Positions 24,468 through 34,889 of a DNA stretch of 64,000 nucleotides are shown one piece after another (position 1 is the stretch's first letter; every line of letters starts with the position of its first letter). A program made the position numbers and the translations under genes. This DNA comes from Isoetes taiwanensis (Eukaryota; Streptophyta; Lycopodiopsida; Isoetales; Isoetaceae), in NCBI GenBank assembly GCA_021234155.1, contig JAJEKV010000017.1:8747525-8811524 (forward strand), read 5' to 3'. Under the pieces are notes generated by a model, which was given only the letters and a program-made list of their open reading frames with translations, made no database searches and was not told the origin of the DNA.

Positions 24468-24657
24468 CTTTCTTGGCAATTTAGGTTGGGTGATGCTACA
24501 CTTCACTAGCAATCTAGCATGGAGCTATGTTCTAACCCAAAATTGGAAAAATTTTCCCAATTTTTGAAGCTCTTGCTTGGGTGGCTATACCCCAAGACTC
24601 GAATCTCTTGTTAGTCCTAAAGGGAAAAATGGCGATTCTTTCGATCTTGGATGCCAA

Positions 24658-24674
24658 GATCATGCTCGATACCA
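24658..24674 (-). other. primer binding site, tRNA-iMet type
   Basis: One base inside the 5' LTR, the minus strand reads TGGTATCGAGCATGATC. It matches the usual plant initiator-tRNA-Met primer site TGGTATCAGAGC except for one missing A. Confidence 0.8.
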
Positions 24675-24675
24675 C

Positions 24676-26223
24676 TGTGACGTCCCCTACTCCTTATACG
24701 ATGCCCGCATCGTATTCGAAGGAGGGCCATCCACCTGACTCTACTCCCATGGAGCAGAGCCAGCAAGGGAAGAGTGGATGTGTCATTCACCCGTCTCCCA
24801 TCGGGTCGACCTATCTGCGGAAGCATGAGCAAACAAACGTGAGCACAACTAACAATATACAAATACAATCATCATAGAGATAGTAACATCACAGAGATAA
24901 CAATACCTTCATAGCAACAATACAAAGGGGAGATCCTACCCAGGACTCAGACTCAAGGAGAATGACTGACGGCTAGGTCTCGAGTTCATGCAGGACGAGA
25001 ATTCATGGCAATGGATTTGGTGGCATAGAACATGGCTTAGGGTAGTCCACTCCATCCGCCCCTCCCGTGCACACTTTGCAGAGTAGGCTGAAAAGTGTTG
25101 GGACTTGGCCGTAGCCTGCCGGGTGAATAGCCAGAGGGGCTACTACTGCTGGGTTGCATCTCCCCAGCCCCGATGAGGCAGGAAGAGAGTTGCCTCTCCT
25201 CCAGAGGTATCCATGCTCATCACGGGCGGCTAGAGGGCCATTGCCCTTATTCGACTTGAACTCCTTTGGAAGGTCATATCCACCACCCCACAGTGTCGAG
25301 CTCATGCCTTGCCCACACGCGGTGACAAGCCATTAAGCCTAGCCAAAGACCCCCGATAGGCTTTACTACCGGAGGGGTCAGTCCGCTGATGAGACAAGTT
25401 CCTCCTTATCAACCCGGCCTTGCCCCTTCACCCCTGACCGGGTGGGCTCTCGCGGCGCGGGCGCATTTATTTGGGAACTAAGGTGCTATGCTAGGAGCAT
25501 CTCATGCCGACGACCTTTAGGTCTCTACCCCCTTCCCAAAACAAGGAGATCACAGAGTGGAATACATACAATATCACAGAACAGCAATAGAGAATCACAT
25601 CAATCTATCTACTTAACATCCAATGTTAGGTTCATTCGTTAGAGTCTCAGATCTAGGGATCTACAAGGCTTCAGAGATGATCTAACATACTAAACCCGGC
25701 ATATTGCCACGCCCAAAGACGGTTTTGCACTGTGTTTCTTGGATACTGCTCCTTGGCTTGCTCCCCGATCCTCGGAAAGCGTCCATGCTCCTGGTCTTGC
25801 GAAGACGGCGCTACTCAACAACTTTGTTGTGCAATTCGACTTTTTGAACTGGCAATGCGATTTTGAGTCCTACCTTGGCGAATTGGCCCGGGGAACCCTA
25901 ATTGAAAAGAGGAAAGGAAGCTCTAGAGAACCCTAATTGGCAAAGTGAAAAGGAGAGCTAGGGTCTAGGGTTTTAGCCCTTATATAGACCCTATCTAGGT
26001 TAGGGCATCCACATAGACAAATGGCTTTAAGCCATTTGGAAATGGATGAACAAGGAACCTTTTGTTGTGTATGTTTAATTACATACCCAACATCCAAAGT
26101 TGCCCCCTAGGTGCAACCTTTAGCTCCTATCCCGCTCTCAAGTACATGTCATCCGTGACATGTACGTGTGACGTGGCAGTATAATATACGTATTGGGAGC
26201 GTATATTATGCTGGAACGTCACA
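24676..26223 (-). repeat. 5' LTR of element 1
   Basis: Begins TGTGACGTCC and ends GGAACGTCACA, giving the TG...CA inverted ends. On the minus strand a TATA-like TCTATATAAGG lies at about 25977-25987, roughly 240 bp inside U3 and so a likely promoter. Close to the U3 tip lie the dyads TACATGTCA/TGACATGTA and ATAATATACG/CGTATATTAT (26181-26190 and 26200-26209). Confidence 0.93.
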
Positions 26224-26228
26224 AATAG
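26224..26228. repeat. target-site duplication AATAG, right copy
   Basis: Exact match to 11308-11312, bounding element 1 on its right side. Confidence 0.95.
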
Positions 26229-26329
26229 GAACCACACGATGTCTCCTCAACATTTGCTAGCAAGAGCAGATGAAGATCTTGTGCACATTTGGGCTTATAA
26301 GGATATGTAAGTTTGTTGTACATTAATCC

Positions 26330-26560
26330 TCCTTGGTAAGACGTTAAACTGCCATACCCAAGGTCACGGGTTCAACGCCTCGTTGTGAAAGTGGCCATGC
26401 AATGTAAAGTTGGTGGGGGAAGGACCCACTTCAGCAATGTAAAGTGGTGGGGGCAGGACCCATCTGGGTGTGTTGTAAAGTGTCACATGTCCGATAGGAC
26501 GCTGCCTTGTGGCGTGACGTTAAAATCTCTTCTTCTTCTTTATACATGTATGGGTAAAAA
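26330..26560 (+). mobile_element. SINE-like retroposon
   Basis: Contains a perfect Pol III B-box match (GGTTCAACGCC, 26369-26379) and a short internal duplication (CAATGTAAAG..GGTGGGGG, twice between 26398 and 26460). The 3' end GACGCTGCCTTGTGGCGTGA followed by CGTTAAAAT runs into a CTT-rich simple tail. The same 3' end precedes the (CTAT)n tract at 2667. The A-box is weak, so a tRNA-derived SINE is likely but not proven. Confidence 0.5.
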
Positions 26561-26809
26561 CAAACATGTACATTGGGTTCTTACTACTTATGTTATTACT
26601 GCCGTCTCTTATGGACCAGATCATGGAACCTGTAAGCTTAAGCATGGACATATGGCATGCTGGCATTAGATGTCATTGCCCCTTTCGATACTTAGAAAGG
26701 TCAAATATTTATATGAAGAAGACTCAGAAAAATTTATCCTGTTTCATTTATCCTGTTTTACTTCAAACATACAAATTAAATGTTTGCCATTCAAAGCAAA
26801 TGGCGTACC

Positions 26810-28301
26810 TCTTTTTAATATTTGAGTTGTTGAACTACTCCGTCCGCATCCATTTGCTTCTTGTCCAAGCTTTGTTCAGTCACCGATTTCTCCAGTGTGC
26901 TTGGTGTGCTTGGTTTCAAGAGGTTGTTGCAATTGTAAGTAACTTCATTTGGGCAGGTACTGAGACAAGTGTAGTTGTGAAGGTCGCTTGGTCCGCATGT
27001 GTCAAACCAAAATTTGTTGGAGGTCTAGGTATGATTGACTTTCATTTATTGAATAAAATTATGATATCTAAGTCCATTTGTCGCTACTTGGTGGGCATGG
27101 TAGATTCGCCAGGAATGACATTGATTGCGCAAGCACTTGGACAGTGTATTGCTTTTGGGAAACCGACACTTAGGGCAGTTCTTCCTTGGTGTCTCTTTTA
27201 TCAGCTTCGTCCATATCCGAATACGCCCCCCTTCTTGGAGGGACTGCTTGATTCTTGGGAGACAGTTCGTGTGCTATTTAAGATTAATCCAGGTGTGTGT
27301 CCACAGGTAGGTTCTCTGTGTTGGTGGATTCCTCTGAATAATCACATGCCACTGTGTATTACTGTATATCCATTGACTTAGCGGCGTTGGAGGCTTGCTG
27401 GTATTCTCATAGTTTGTGCTTGGTATGAGGCTGGACACTTGTTGACTTGGGATGCTTTTTAGACGAAGTTTATCCTGTCTCGTTGGGACAGAGCTCTGTG
27501 GCAAAAGCTGGCTGACGTTCTGCCAGACGCTCCTTCACAATCAGTTGATGTGCCTATTTGGACTGGTCCCCAAATTGTTAATGCACAACGTCTTGTACAT
27601 TCATTATATCAAAAGCTGGTTGATGTTGACATTGTCCCTCCTCACGCTGGTTGGCAGCTCCGCATTCCCCCTCCTTAGTGGAAGCATATGCGGTCCTGGG
27701 TCTGGAGTAAATTGCTGCATCCGAAAGTTTCTACTTTATGGTGGCAACTCCTTCACAGATGTTTGCGGGTTAATGTGCTGGTTCATAAGTTTTATCCCCG
27801 CATTTCAGAACTCTGCCCACTGTGTAAGCGACAAGTTGAGAGTCTCGAGCACTGCTTCTTTCGATGTGACCAAGTTTAGCCAGTTTGGTCATGGTTACTA
27901 TCTCTCTTCCATGTGGCCTTGACTAGCCAGCAGGTGCTTCTCGCCATTTATCCTTTCACTTGGAACAGCTTGCAGTAACAGGCTTTCCACTTAGCTTCAG
28001 GCTGGTTGTTGTGGTCTGTTTGGAAAAGAAGGCGGTTGTGTATCTGCAAGGGCTTATCAATTAGTGTCGACCAACTTCTTCACGAGGCGCAAGACAGATT
28101 GGTGAAGGCATACCTATGTTCTCAGCTTGCTCCTGAGAAAAAACATTCGATTTTTGAGGAATATTTGGGTATCTTATCTTATGCACAGACAGGTGGCTGC
28201 ACTCAGTGGATTGATTTTATTCCTGTCTCTGCATCTATGTGTGTACTTCTTCTGGAATATTGAATAAGAGTTTGTCATCCTTCAAAAAAAAAAAAAAAAA
28301 C
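26810..28301 (+). pseudogene. L1-like LINE 3' end with poly(A)
   Basis: 5'-truncated plant L1-type LINE. Recognisable parts are the post-RT block SNFIWAGTETSVVVKVAWSA and GGLGMIDFHLLNK (about 26936-27060). The zinc-binding RVT domain lies at about 27700-27880, with HPKVSTLWWQLLHRCLRVN, CPLCKRQVESLEHCFFRC. The C-terminal tail ends at 28260. In-frame stops occur at about 27379, 27462 and 27677, and the frame changes around 27900-28000, so it is dead. A poly(A) run at 28285-28301 marks the retroposed 3' end. Its clade differs from the LINEs at 0.6 and 4.5 kb and resembles the one at 62.2 kb. Confidence 0.85.
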
Positions 28302-30430
28302 CCGGGAACAACTAGCACAGGCAACAACCCTACTAGCAGTCCAAGCTATCTCGGTCAATCCCTCAATAGCCTTATCATTCTGTACAATTAGTCGAGCAAA
28401 CTAAAAGACTATGGTCCAAAGTCTAATGACTTTAATTTTGTATATGTTAATCTTTAATCAATATCCAAGTAAAAATATCATGGTCTTACATATTTAGCAC
28501 TGCAAATTACAGTTCAATGTTTCTTTGACTATCTGGACATCACATATAGTCATGGCAGAAAGTTAACCATATTCTAAATCAAAGTTTCAAAATCATTACT
28601 CAAGCATAAAATTATGCGGAGAAAAGATCAAGATATCAACATAAATTGAGTTTTTTGTTCACAGAAAAACAATAATTGTCTAGCATGAAGCAACTTCCCT
28701 TTATCCAGTAAGCCTTTATGTGAGCCGAGGATATTCAGATAATTGCACGAATACCTGAACTCTAGAATAATCTTGTAAGCTAAGACATATAGCCAGCCAG
28801 CTTCCATCATCCATGTATGCAAAAACAACTTGACCAGAGACAAGAGAACCACATTGAGAGAAGAATATCCGTACCTGCAGCCAAACAAGCAAACATTAGC
28901 ACGACGTGGTAATGATGCAGGGGCCAAAAGGTACATTGGATATTCTCGGCTCTTCGCCTTTCACCCAATGTAGCCTCTTGCCCTTTGTTAGTGTAAGCAA
29001 ATGGAAAATGGAATGTAAAATATAGAAGAATAAATTCAGTACAAATTTCTTAAATTCTAGGAGACAAAAATGTCTTATGGAACCAGCATATTTCATCACC
29101 TGCAAAGAAGTTTACTTTTACAATATTTCTTTCAGTGTGTGTATAACACTCATGCAGAATGGTGTCTTAAATAAAAGATCAAACTCTTATTATAAACAAA
29201 AACAATCTGCAACTTTACAAGCTTCCTTCTGCTATGAAAAAACATAGGAAACAGACCTTGTTACCTGAAGTTTGCCTTGAAGGATTTAACCTCGCCTTCC
29301 ACCTGTATGTACAGGGATACTGAGGATTTTTTGAAATACTGCATCTCTGATCTTCCTTGAGAAAATATCAGCATCTGCGGAAGAGCTTGCAGAAATTGGC
29401 CCAGCTTGGGGCATGTTGCCGTCTTAACCGATTTGGATCTTTCAAAAAAGATCAAAGCTTCAAAAGACTTCATGAACTTGTCTTTAGAGCATGCAAACGG
29501 CAAAGGAGGTATGCCGGTTCATGTGTTAGCCACGAAATGGCTATGGCCACGAATTGGCCATCTGCTACTGGCCATTTTTGCCTAAGAAAGGCATACCTGG
29601 AAGAGCCGTTTAGTACAATTTCTGCCCTGTTTTCATCAGGCGGCAAAGCATTCTTAGGTGCAAACCCTAAGGGCATATCGATGCATAATAACCTTGTCTC
29701 AAAACATTATTCAACCACCCAAAAAAAATTATATCCTTTAGCCCTAAATTGAGAATAAGGAAATACGTTATTAATTTGCAGAACATGCAATTAATTTTTG
29801 CACCTCAATCCTCATGTATATCCTGAGCAATAATTACGGGTCATGTTGCGTGCTCCAGCATATATAACAATTACCCATGCTTTTCTATAAGAAAATGAGT
29901 TCACCATTTTAGGAAATATCATATGATATCATACCATGACCAAGATTCCTCCATTGTCGCTACAGAACAAAATATTACACAATGTACCCATGTGAGTTTT
30001 TACACTCAAGATACTGGCAAAATTTGATGCCACATGTATGATCTCTAAGTAAACGAGAAGCTTGCATAGTTTCCAATCTTACAGGGTATACCCATTGCTC
30101 TTGCCTCCATTTATGTTGCTAGTGGTATACAACAAATATTACTTAATGTGCCATCTGAGGGCTAACATTCAAGAAGCAAAAGTTGATCAATAAAAAAAAA
30201 AAAAAAAAAAAAAAAAAACTTGACTTTGATCCATGAAACATGCAGTTGTTGGTTAAGAAAATATGATTTCGATATATGAAACATGTAGTTGTTGTGAGAT
30301 AGTTATGTATTGGATTAGAAATATGAGAATCAGATCGTACATATTTGTCATGTTGCGTCCAATTTACTTTTTTAGTTAATAATCAATTTTTTTTATATTA
30401 TTTTAGCGAACTCAGAACGTGAAAAGGCAC
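28302..30430. other. intergenic with exon-like segments
   Basis: On the minus strand, 28875-28756 lies between a GCTGCAG acceptor and a CAG/GTATTC donor and reads without stops (FFSQCGSLVSGQVVFAYMDD and onward). Another segment at about 29350-29272 ends in a donor-like TTCAG/GTAAC. They could be exons of an unidentified or broken gene; no family was recognised. A pure A run occupies 30192-30218. The remainder holds nothing recognisable. Confidence 0.35.
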
Positions 30431-30439
30431 AACAATTAA

Positions 30440-31772
30440 CTTTATGGGTTACGGAGTCTAAAAAACAAGCAAGTGGTAGCCGCATATGCCCAGAATGGTT
30501 TTTTGAGGGATGCTATCAGAATATGCAACAAATGGGACTGGACAATATATTAATTAATAGAGGTACACTGATCACCCTTTTAAATGTTTGTTCTAATCTC
30601 GCAAGCGTAGCAGAAGAAAAGATACTAGATAATGGTGACTTCAAGTTGGATGTCATTGTAATCATTGTCATTAACATGTATGCAGTGTGTGAGAAACTTG
30701 GCTATGCATACGCAACATTTGAAAAATTGCCACAGAAAGATGTAGTAGCATGGAACACCATGGTTGCGGCATTGGCTGAACATGGGCATGAAAGTGAGGC
30801 AATTCAGTTATTTTGGAAAATAATCCAACATGGGATAAGGCCAAGCAGAGTTTCATTTATTACAGTTCTGAATGCATGTGCCTGTCCTAATGCCCTTATG
30901 AATGATAAGCTATTTTATGCTTATATTATCTGCAATGAATTAGAAGCAGATGTGCACGTAGACGCAGCTCTTATCAACATGTATGGGAGGTGTGATAGTC
31001 TGGAAGATGCAGAAATGATGTTCCAGAAACTTCAGCATAAAAACATGGTCACCGGGAATCTATGCTTTCAATAAACATCCAGAACGGGAATGGAAAGGAA
31101 GCCCGTAATGTCTTTTCCAGAATGAGGCGAAATGGCCTAGATCCAGAGGTGCTGACATTCCTCACTGTTATTGATGCATGCACGAGCCTGAATAAAGACA
31201 AGCTGGTACATGCAAGCATAATTGGCACTGACTTGGAAACTAAGATTGTTACAAGCAATGCTCTTCTTCACCTGTATGGTAAACATGGAACTCTAGAATA
31301 TGCTTCTCGAATATTTGACACCATGCACGAACACAATGTAGTTTCATGGAACTCCATCATAATACCATATATAGGGAAAACTACTATTTCGTTTTTGAGA
31401 TAAATGCAGCATGAAAAAGTAATGCCAAACGAGATCACTTTCATTAACATTCTAAATATTTGTTCCAGCCCTGCTTTTATGGTTGAAGGTCTGCATGCCC
31501 AGACTATTATACGTAGATTTGTGTTGGATGTTGTTGTGGGAACTGCACTAATTAGCATGTATGCTAAGTGTGAAAATTTAGAAAGTGCATGCAACCAATT
31601 CAACAAAATGCAACAAAGAAATGTAATGACATGGATCTCGTTAATTGCTGCATTTTCTCAGAATGGGCATAACAATCAAGTCTTTCAGCTGCTGAATAAA
31701 CAGTACAGTCTAAGAAATAATATGAGCAAGGCGTTTGTTTATGGTATATTTATATGGATTGTACTTGGTTAA
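30440..31772 (+). pseudogene. PLS-type pentatricopeptide repeat (PPR) pseudogene
   Basis: Tandem PPR motifs are visible in three reading frames. Examples are DVVAWNTMVAALAEHGHESEA, DAALINMYGRCDSLEDAEMM, NVVSWNSIIIPYIG, GTALISMYAKCENLESA and NVMTWISLIAAFSQNGHNNQ. The alternating W-N-x-[MI] and L-I-x-M-Y-[AG]-K-C repeats are diagnostic of plant PLS PPR proteins, which bind organellar transcripts for editing or processing. The frame changes near 30520 and 31050, a stop lies at 31401-31403, and the last frame ends at 31772 without E or DYW domains. No organelle-targeting N-terminus is visible. This is a decayed gene copy. Confidence 0.85.
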
Positions 31773-31911
31773 ACCGTCCAGCTGTGCAATTTTGGACATC
31801 ATCTTATCCATTCAATCAATACCATGGCTGGATAGCATGCTTGTTCTCTATTTTTATACTACTGCCCTGTTGCTTAGGAACAGATTTGCCCAGCCATTCA
31901 GAATATGCACT

Positions 31912-32175
31912 TTATAAAGTTTCAAAAAAAGGTTTTTTCAATGTCTGATTCTTCATGGTTATTGCTCCTTGTGCTTCCAGGAAAGCAGATATTGCAGAAG
32001 ACATGACCTCTCCACATGAACCAGAAAAATAACATGGATCCATGTCTCGCACATTGCAAGAGTCAAAAAAATTGCTTAACTTTTGGGAAGGAACACCATT
32101 GAGCCCATCAATGTCTATCACATAGCTTCCTGCGGATCTGGGCTCATCTACTGCTGAAACAAAGCTTGGCGCCAT
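31912..32175 (-). CDS. hypothetical 87-residue ORF or first exon
   Basis: Minus-strand ORF starting MAPSFVSAVDEPRSAGSYVI and ending at 31912. Composition is ordinary for protein, and a polypyrimidine-poor leader lies upstream. No homologue was recognised. It could be exon 1 of a gene continuing leftward towards the exon-like segments at 28.8-29.4 kb, but no junction could be demonstrated. A chance ORF remains possible. Confidence 0.2.
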   Translation of the reverse strand: MAPSFVSAVDEPRSAGSYVIDIDGLNGVPSQKLSNFFDSCNVRDMDPCYFSGSCGEVMSSAISAFLEAQGAITMKNQTLKKPFFETL

Positions 32176-32199
32176 AGCCGTTTTAATCCAACTTGTCTA

Positions 32200-33610
32200 C
32201 AAATACAAGTGATGAAGTAGATAAGCTTGCCTTCGGTCGCACATATGGGCAACCCAATCAAAACGAAGATCGCATCCCCACCTTCTGTTGGCTCCCATAA
32301 AATCCACACCGTTTAATCGTCCTCAGGTGTCTCCCAAATCCCAAAACTTTGCAGCCGTAGACAACGAATATGCCACAAAATTATCAAATCTTGACCCTCT
32401 ATCCGTCCCTCCCCACAATCCCCAAGGATTGCCCTATGGGCAACCCAAAAAATCCTGTCAAGATAAATTGAGGGAGGCATTTTTGCTAGTCATCTAGGCC
32501 ACTATTTAGAGCCCTGCCACGTGCTATTTTGGAAGAGGTAATTTTCGTCGCCTCAACCTCTACCTTTTATATCCCAGAGTTATAAATTGCACATTACAAG
32601 TCATTTCACACTTACTCACTGTGGCGGCGCTGCTTCGTAGGGGAAGGTCAGTTCATCGCAGAGGAGCATTGCAGCGAGGGGCGAATCGACTGTCGATCGA
32701 TTCAAGTTTCGATCTGAAAAAACAGGTCGTCGTTTGGGGGCGAAATTTCAAGCCTCCTGTTTTTTCCGCCATTGGACTATTTTAGAGCCCCTGACCGCGA
32801 CGTGCTATTTTGCCATTGGAAGGGGAAACTTAGGGGAGGGGAGTTTCGGGAGAAAACTTGGCGGGCGCCGCCGAGCGGCGGCGGCCAAGGAAGCGGCGGC
32901 TGCCGCGGGCAAAGTTTCTCCCAAAACTCCTTTGACGGGAGTTTCCGGCCAGAACTCCATGGACCCTCGAAGTTTCCCAAAAGCTTCGAGGCCCGGTGGG
33001 AGGATCGCCAAAAAGCTTTGAAAGATAGCAATGCGGGGCGATCTAGTAAGTTTCGGGCGAAGATTTTAGCTCAAGAATCTTGAAATCCATTCTAATCTGT
33101 TGTTTCTCATCCCAAATTTATGTCGTTTCTTGATTTTTGGCGTAAAACTAAGCATGGCTAGAGTAGGGAGATGAAGCATACCATGTCGGCCAAGAAATGC
33201 TCGAATGAGACATCAAGAAAAGCCGGAACGAGTTTCCAAAACAAAGCTTTCAAAACGAGAGCTTATGGAATAGAGTTTGCAAACAAACCGAATAGAGTTT
33301 TGCAGGAACAGAACAAAGCTTCTTCTATGCCAAATCGCACAAAGATGGAAAGCTTCTTCCATGCCAAAGCTAGAAAGCCGGAAAGCGTAACAAACCTTCC
33401 CAAAAGCGAGCTTGCGAAGTTTCGTTTCGTAGTCGAAGCTTGAGGGGGGGCTTGCAAAGTCGCGACAGAGACTCGATTCGAGATCGACCCGAAATCTTGC
33501 TCCCTAAGAAAAATCACGGTGGCGCCACCGGATCGCCATTTTAAACTTACACCCTAAAATTACCTTAAAAAGCTCCCACGAAATCTTAGGAAACTTCGTG
33601 GTCCCAGAGG
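32200..33610. other. GC-rich intergenic stretch
   Basis: Holds a very GC-rich core at about 32860-32925 (GGGCGCCGCCGAGCGGCGGC), itself a short dyad. An imperfect direct repeat places TAGAGCCCTG..ACGTGCTATTTTG at about 32504-32530 and again at 32783-32815. No supported protein was seen on either strand. Promoter, CpG-rich leader or degenerate LTR are all possible. Confidence 0.35.
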
Positions 33611-33612
33611 TT

Positions 33613-33869
33613 ACGTGAAAAACAGCAGGGTAGGTGAGATTCTCATTCTCCTCCACCACCGCCTTGACCGTGGCACCTTTTCTTTTAATGAATGTTGGAC
33701 GAATTTTGTTATCACCGACGGTCCACTTTTTACTATTCATGGTCTACCTTTTACTATTCATTCTTCTGTTTTCACCCGACATTCTACCTTTTCACCCGAC
33801 ATTCTGCCTTTTTCACCCGACATTCTGCCTTTTTTTACCCGCAGAATCTCACCTACCCTGTTTTCACGT
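33613..33869. repeat. inverted repeat pair enclosing tandem repeats
   Basis: The arm at 33613-33643 (ACGTGAAAAACAGCAGGGTA and onward) is the near-perfect reverse complement of 33843-33869. Between the arms a unit of about 21 bp containing TTTTCACCCGACATTCT recurs four times (about 33766-33840), preceded by a duplicated CTTTTACTATTCAT. No coding potential was assigned. Confidence 0.75.
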
Positions 33870-33875
33870 TGCAGC

Positions 33876-33969
33876 AATGTCACTTTAGGTGACATTCGGG
33901 GAGTCAAAGTGCCTCCGCCCTAACGGCGCCGGCACTTTTTCTCCCCGAATGTCACTAAAAAGTGACATT
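33876..33969. repeat. stem-loop with flanking palindromes
   Basis: A 15-bp perfect stem (GTGACATTCGGGGAG at 33889-33903 with CTCCCCGAATGTCAC at 33941-33955) is followed inward by a second 7-bp stem AAGTGCC/GGCACTT. Each outer foot is itself a palindrome (AATGTCAC..GTGACATT). It may be a foldback element or a structured transcript. Confidence 0.75.
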
Positions 33970-34889
33970 CCTCAGATACGGAACAGCAGCCTCCATTTGG
34001 CTGCGGAGGCCGGTTAGAGTGCTCCTCTCACGGCCTCCAATTTTTGCCGGATCAAGTATAGAGGTGGGAGGGCCTCTCCTCCATTGCCGGATTGGGAAGG
34101 CTGCAGAGGTGGCGGCCCCAAAAAAATTGATGGATGTGGCGCGGCCTAATAGCTCTTTGTATGCCTTCTTATAAACAGCCTTCTTATAAACATATGAAGG
34201 CAATAAAGGTCACAAACGCATATAGAGGCCATGCCGTGCGCCCTCCAAAGCCATCATCAGCCACCGAATGCTGGACCAACTCCCCAGCAAATCTAAGCTG
34301 CCCACACCATGAACCCCAACCCCGCAACATTTAAAAAAGTAGAGCAATCCCTTTATTTAGGGATGAAAAGAAGATTACACAATTCTGGGCAGGGAATATA
34401 TATAGTTTGACAAGTGAATGTTGTGCCAAATTGAAAATATAAGTCTCATTGCTGTGTCTGCTCGAAGCCCTATAACAAAATATCTAAGTTTGTCAATATT
34501 TGTCAACAAAGATACATTAAAGAGACAAGCTAATATCACCTTGAAACAGAGTCAATTGTCCCAGTGCTAGATATGTTAGTGTCATATTCAAGAATCGCAT
34601 TTTCCAAAACTGACTGGGAAAGTGGGAAAGGTACAAAAAAATTATCTCTACAGCTAAACAAATATCCAAGTTAACACCACAAGAATAAGACACAGCAAAC
34701 AAGACTATAATTCAGAAAGAGTTTGAGATTGTCATTTATATGGCGCGAGCAAACAGGCAATGTTTCATCAGCCAATAACTGACAAAGCATTGCATACAGT
34801 TCCCAAAGAATGCTTTGTTGTGGAGTATATAGCAGGCAGAACAAAAAAATCTGGTTAGAATGAAATAACCGCATCATGATGGTTAGGAC
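33970..34889. other. 3' flank of GCP3 and intergenic DNA
   Basis: No gene was recognised. The part nearest 34890 presumably includes the GCP3 3' UTR on the minus strand. Confidence 0.4.

Larger units (their letters stand above)
11313..26223 (-). mobile_element. Ty3/Gypsy chromovirus with histone-H3-like ORF (element 1)
   Basis: A complete LTR retrotransposon of 14,911 bp read on the minus strand. It has two LTRs (24676-26223 as 5', 11313-12927 as 3'), matching 5-bp target duplications, a tRNA-iMet-type primer site and a polypurine tract. Coding order on the minus strand is H3-like ORF, unknown ORF2, gag, zinc knuckle, protease, RT, RNase H, integrase, chromodomain. That domain order with a chromodomain after integrase defines a chromovirus. 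Three younger insertions lie inside it (14932-15392, 16994-17313, 22368-23180). Without them it measures about 13.3 kb, close to element 2. All large ORFs contain frameshifts, so the copy appears non-autonomous unless some indels are sequencing errors. Confidence 0.95.

Noticed and set aside
30192-30218. Poly(A) run as a LINE or processed-gene tail
   Set aside because: No retroposed coding sequence lies directly upstream and no target duplication could be identified.
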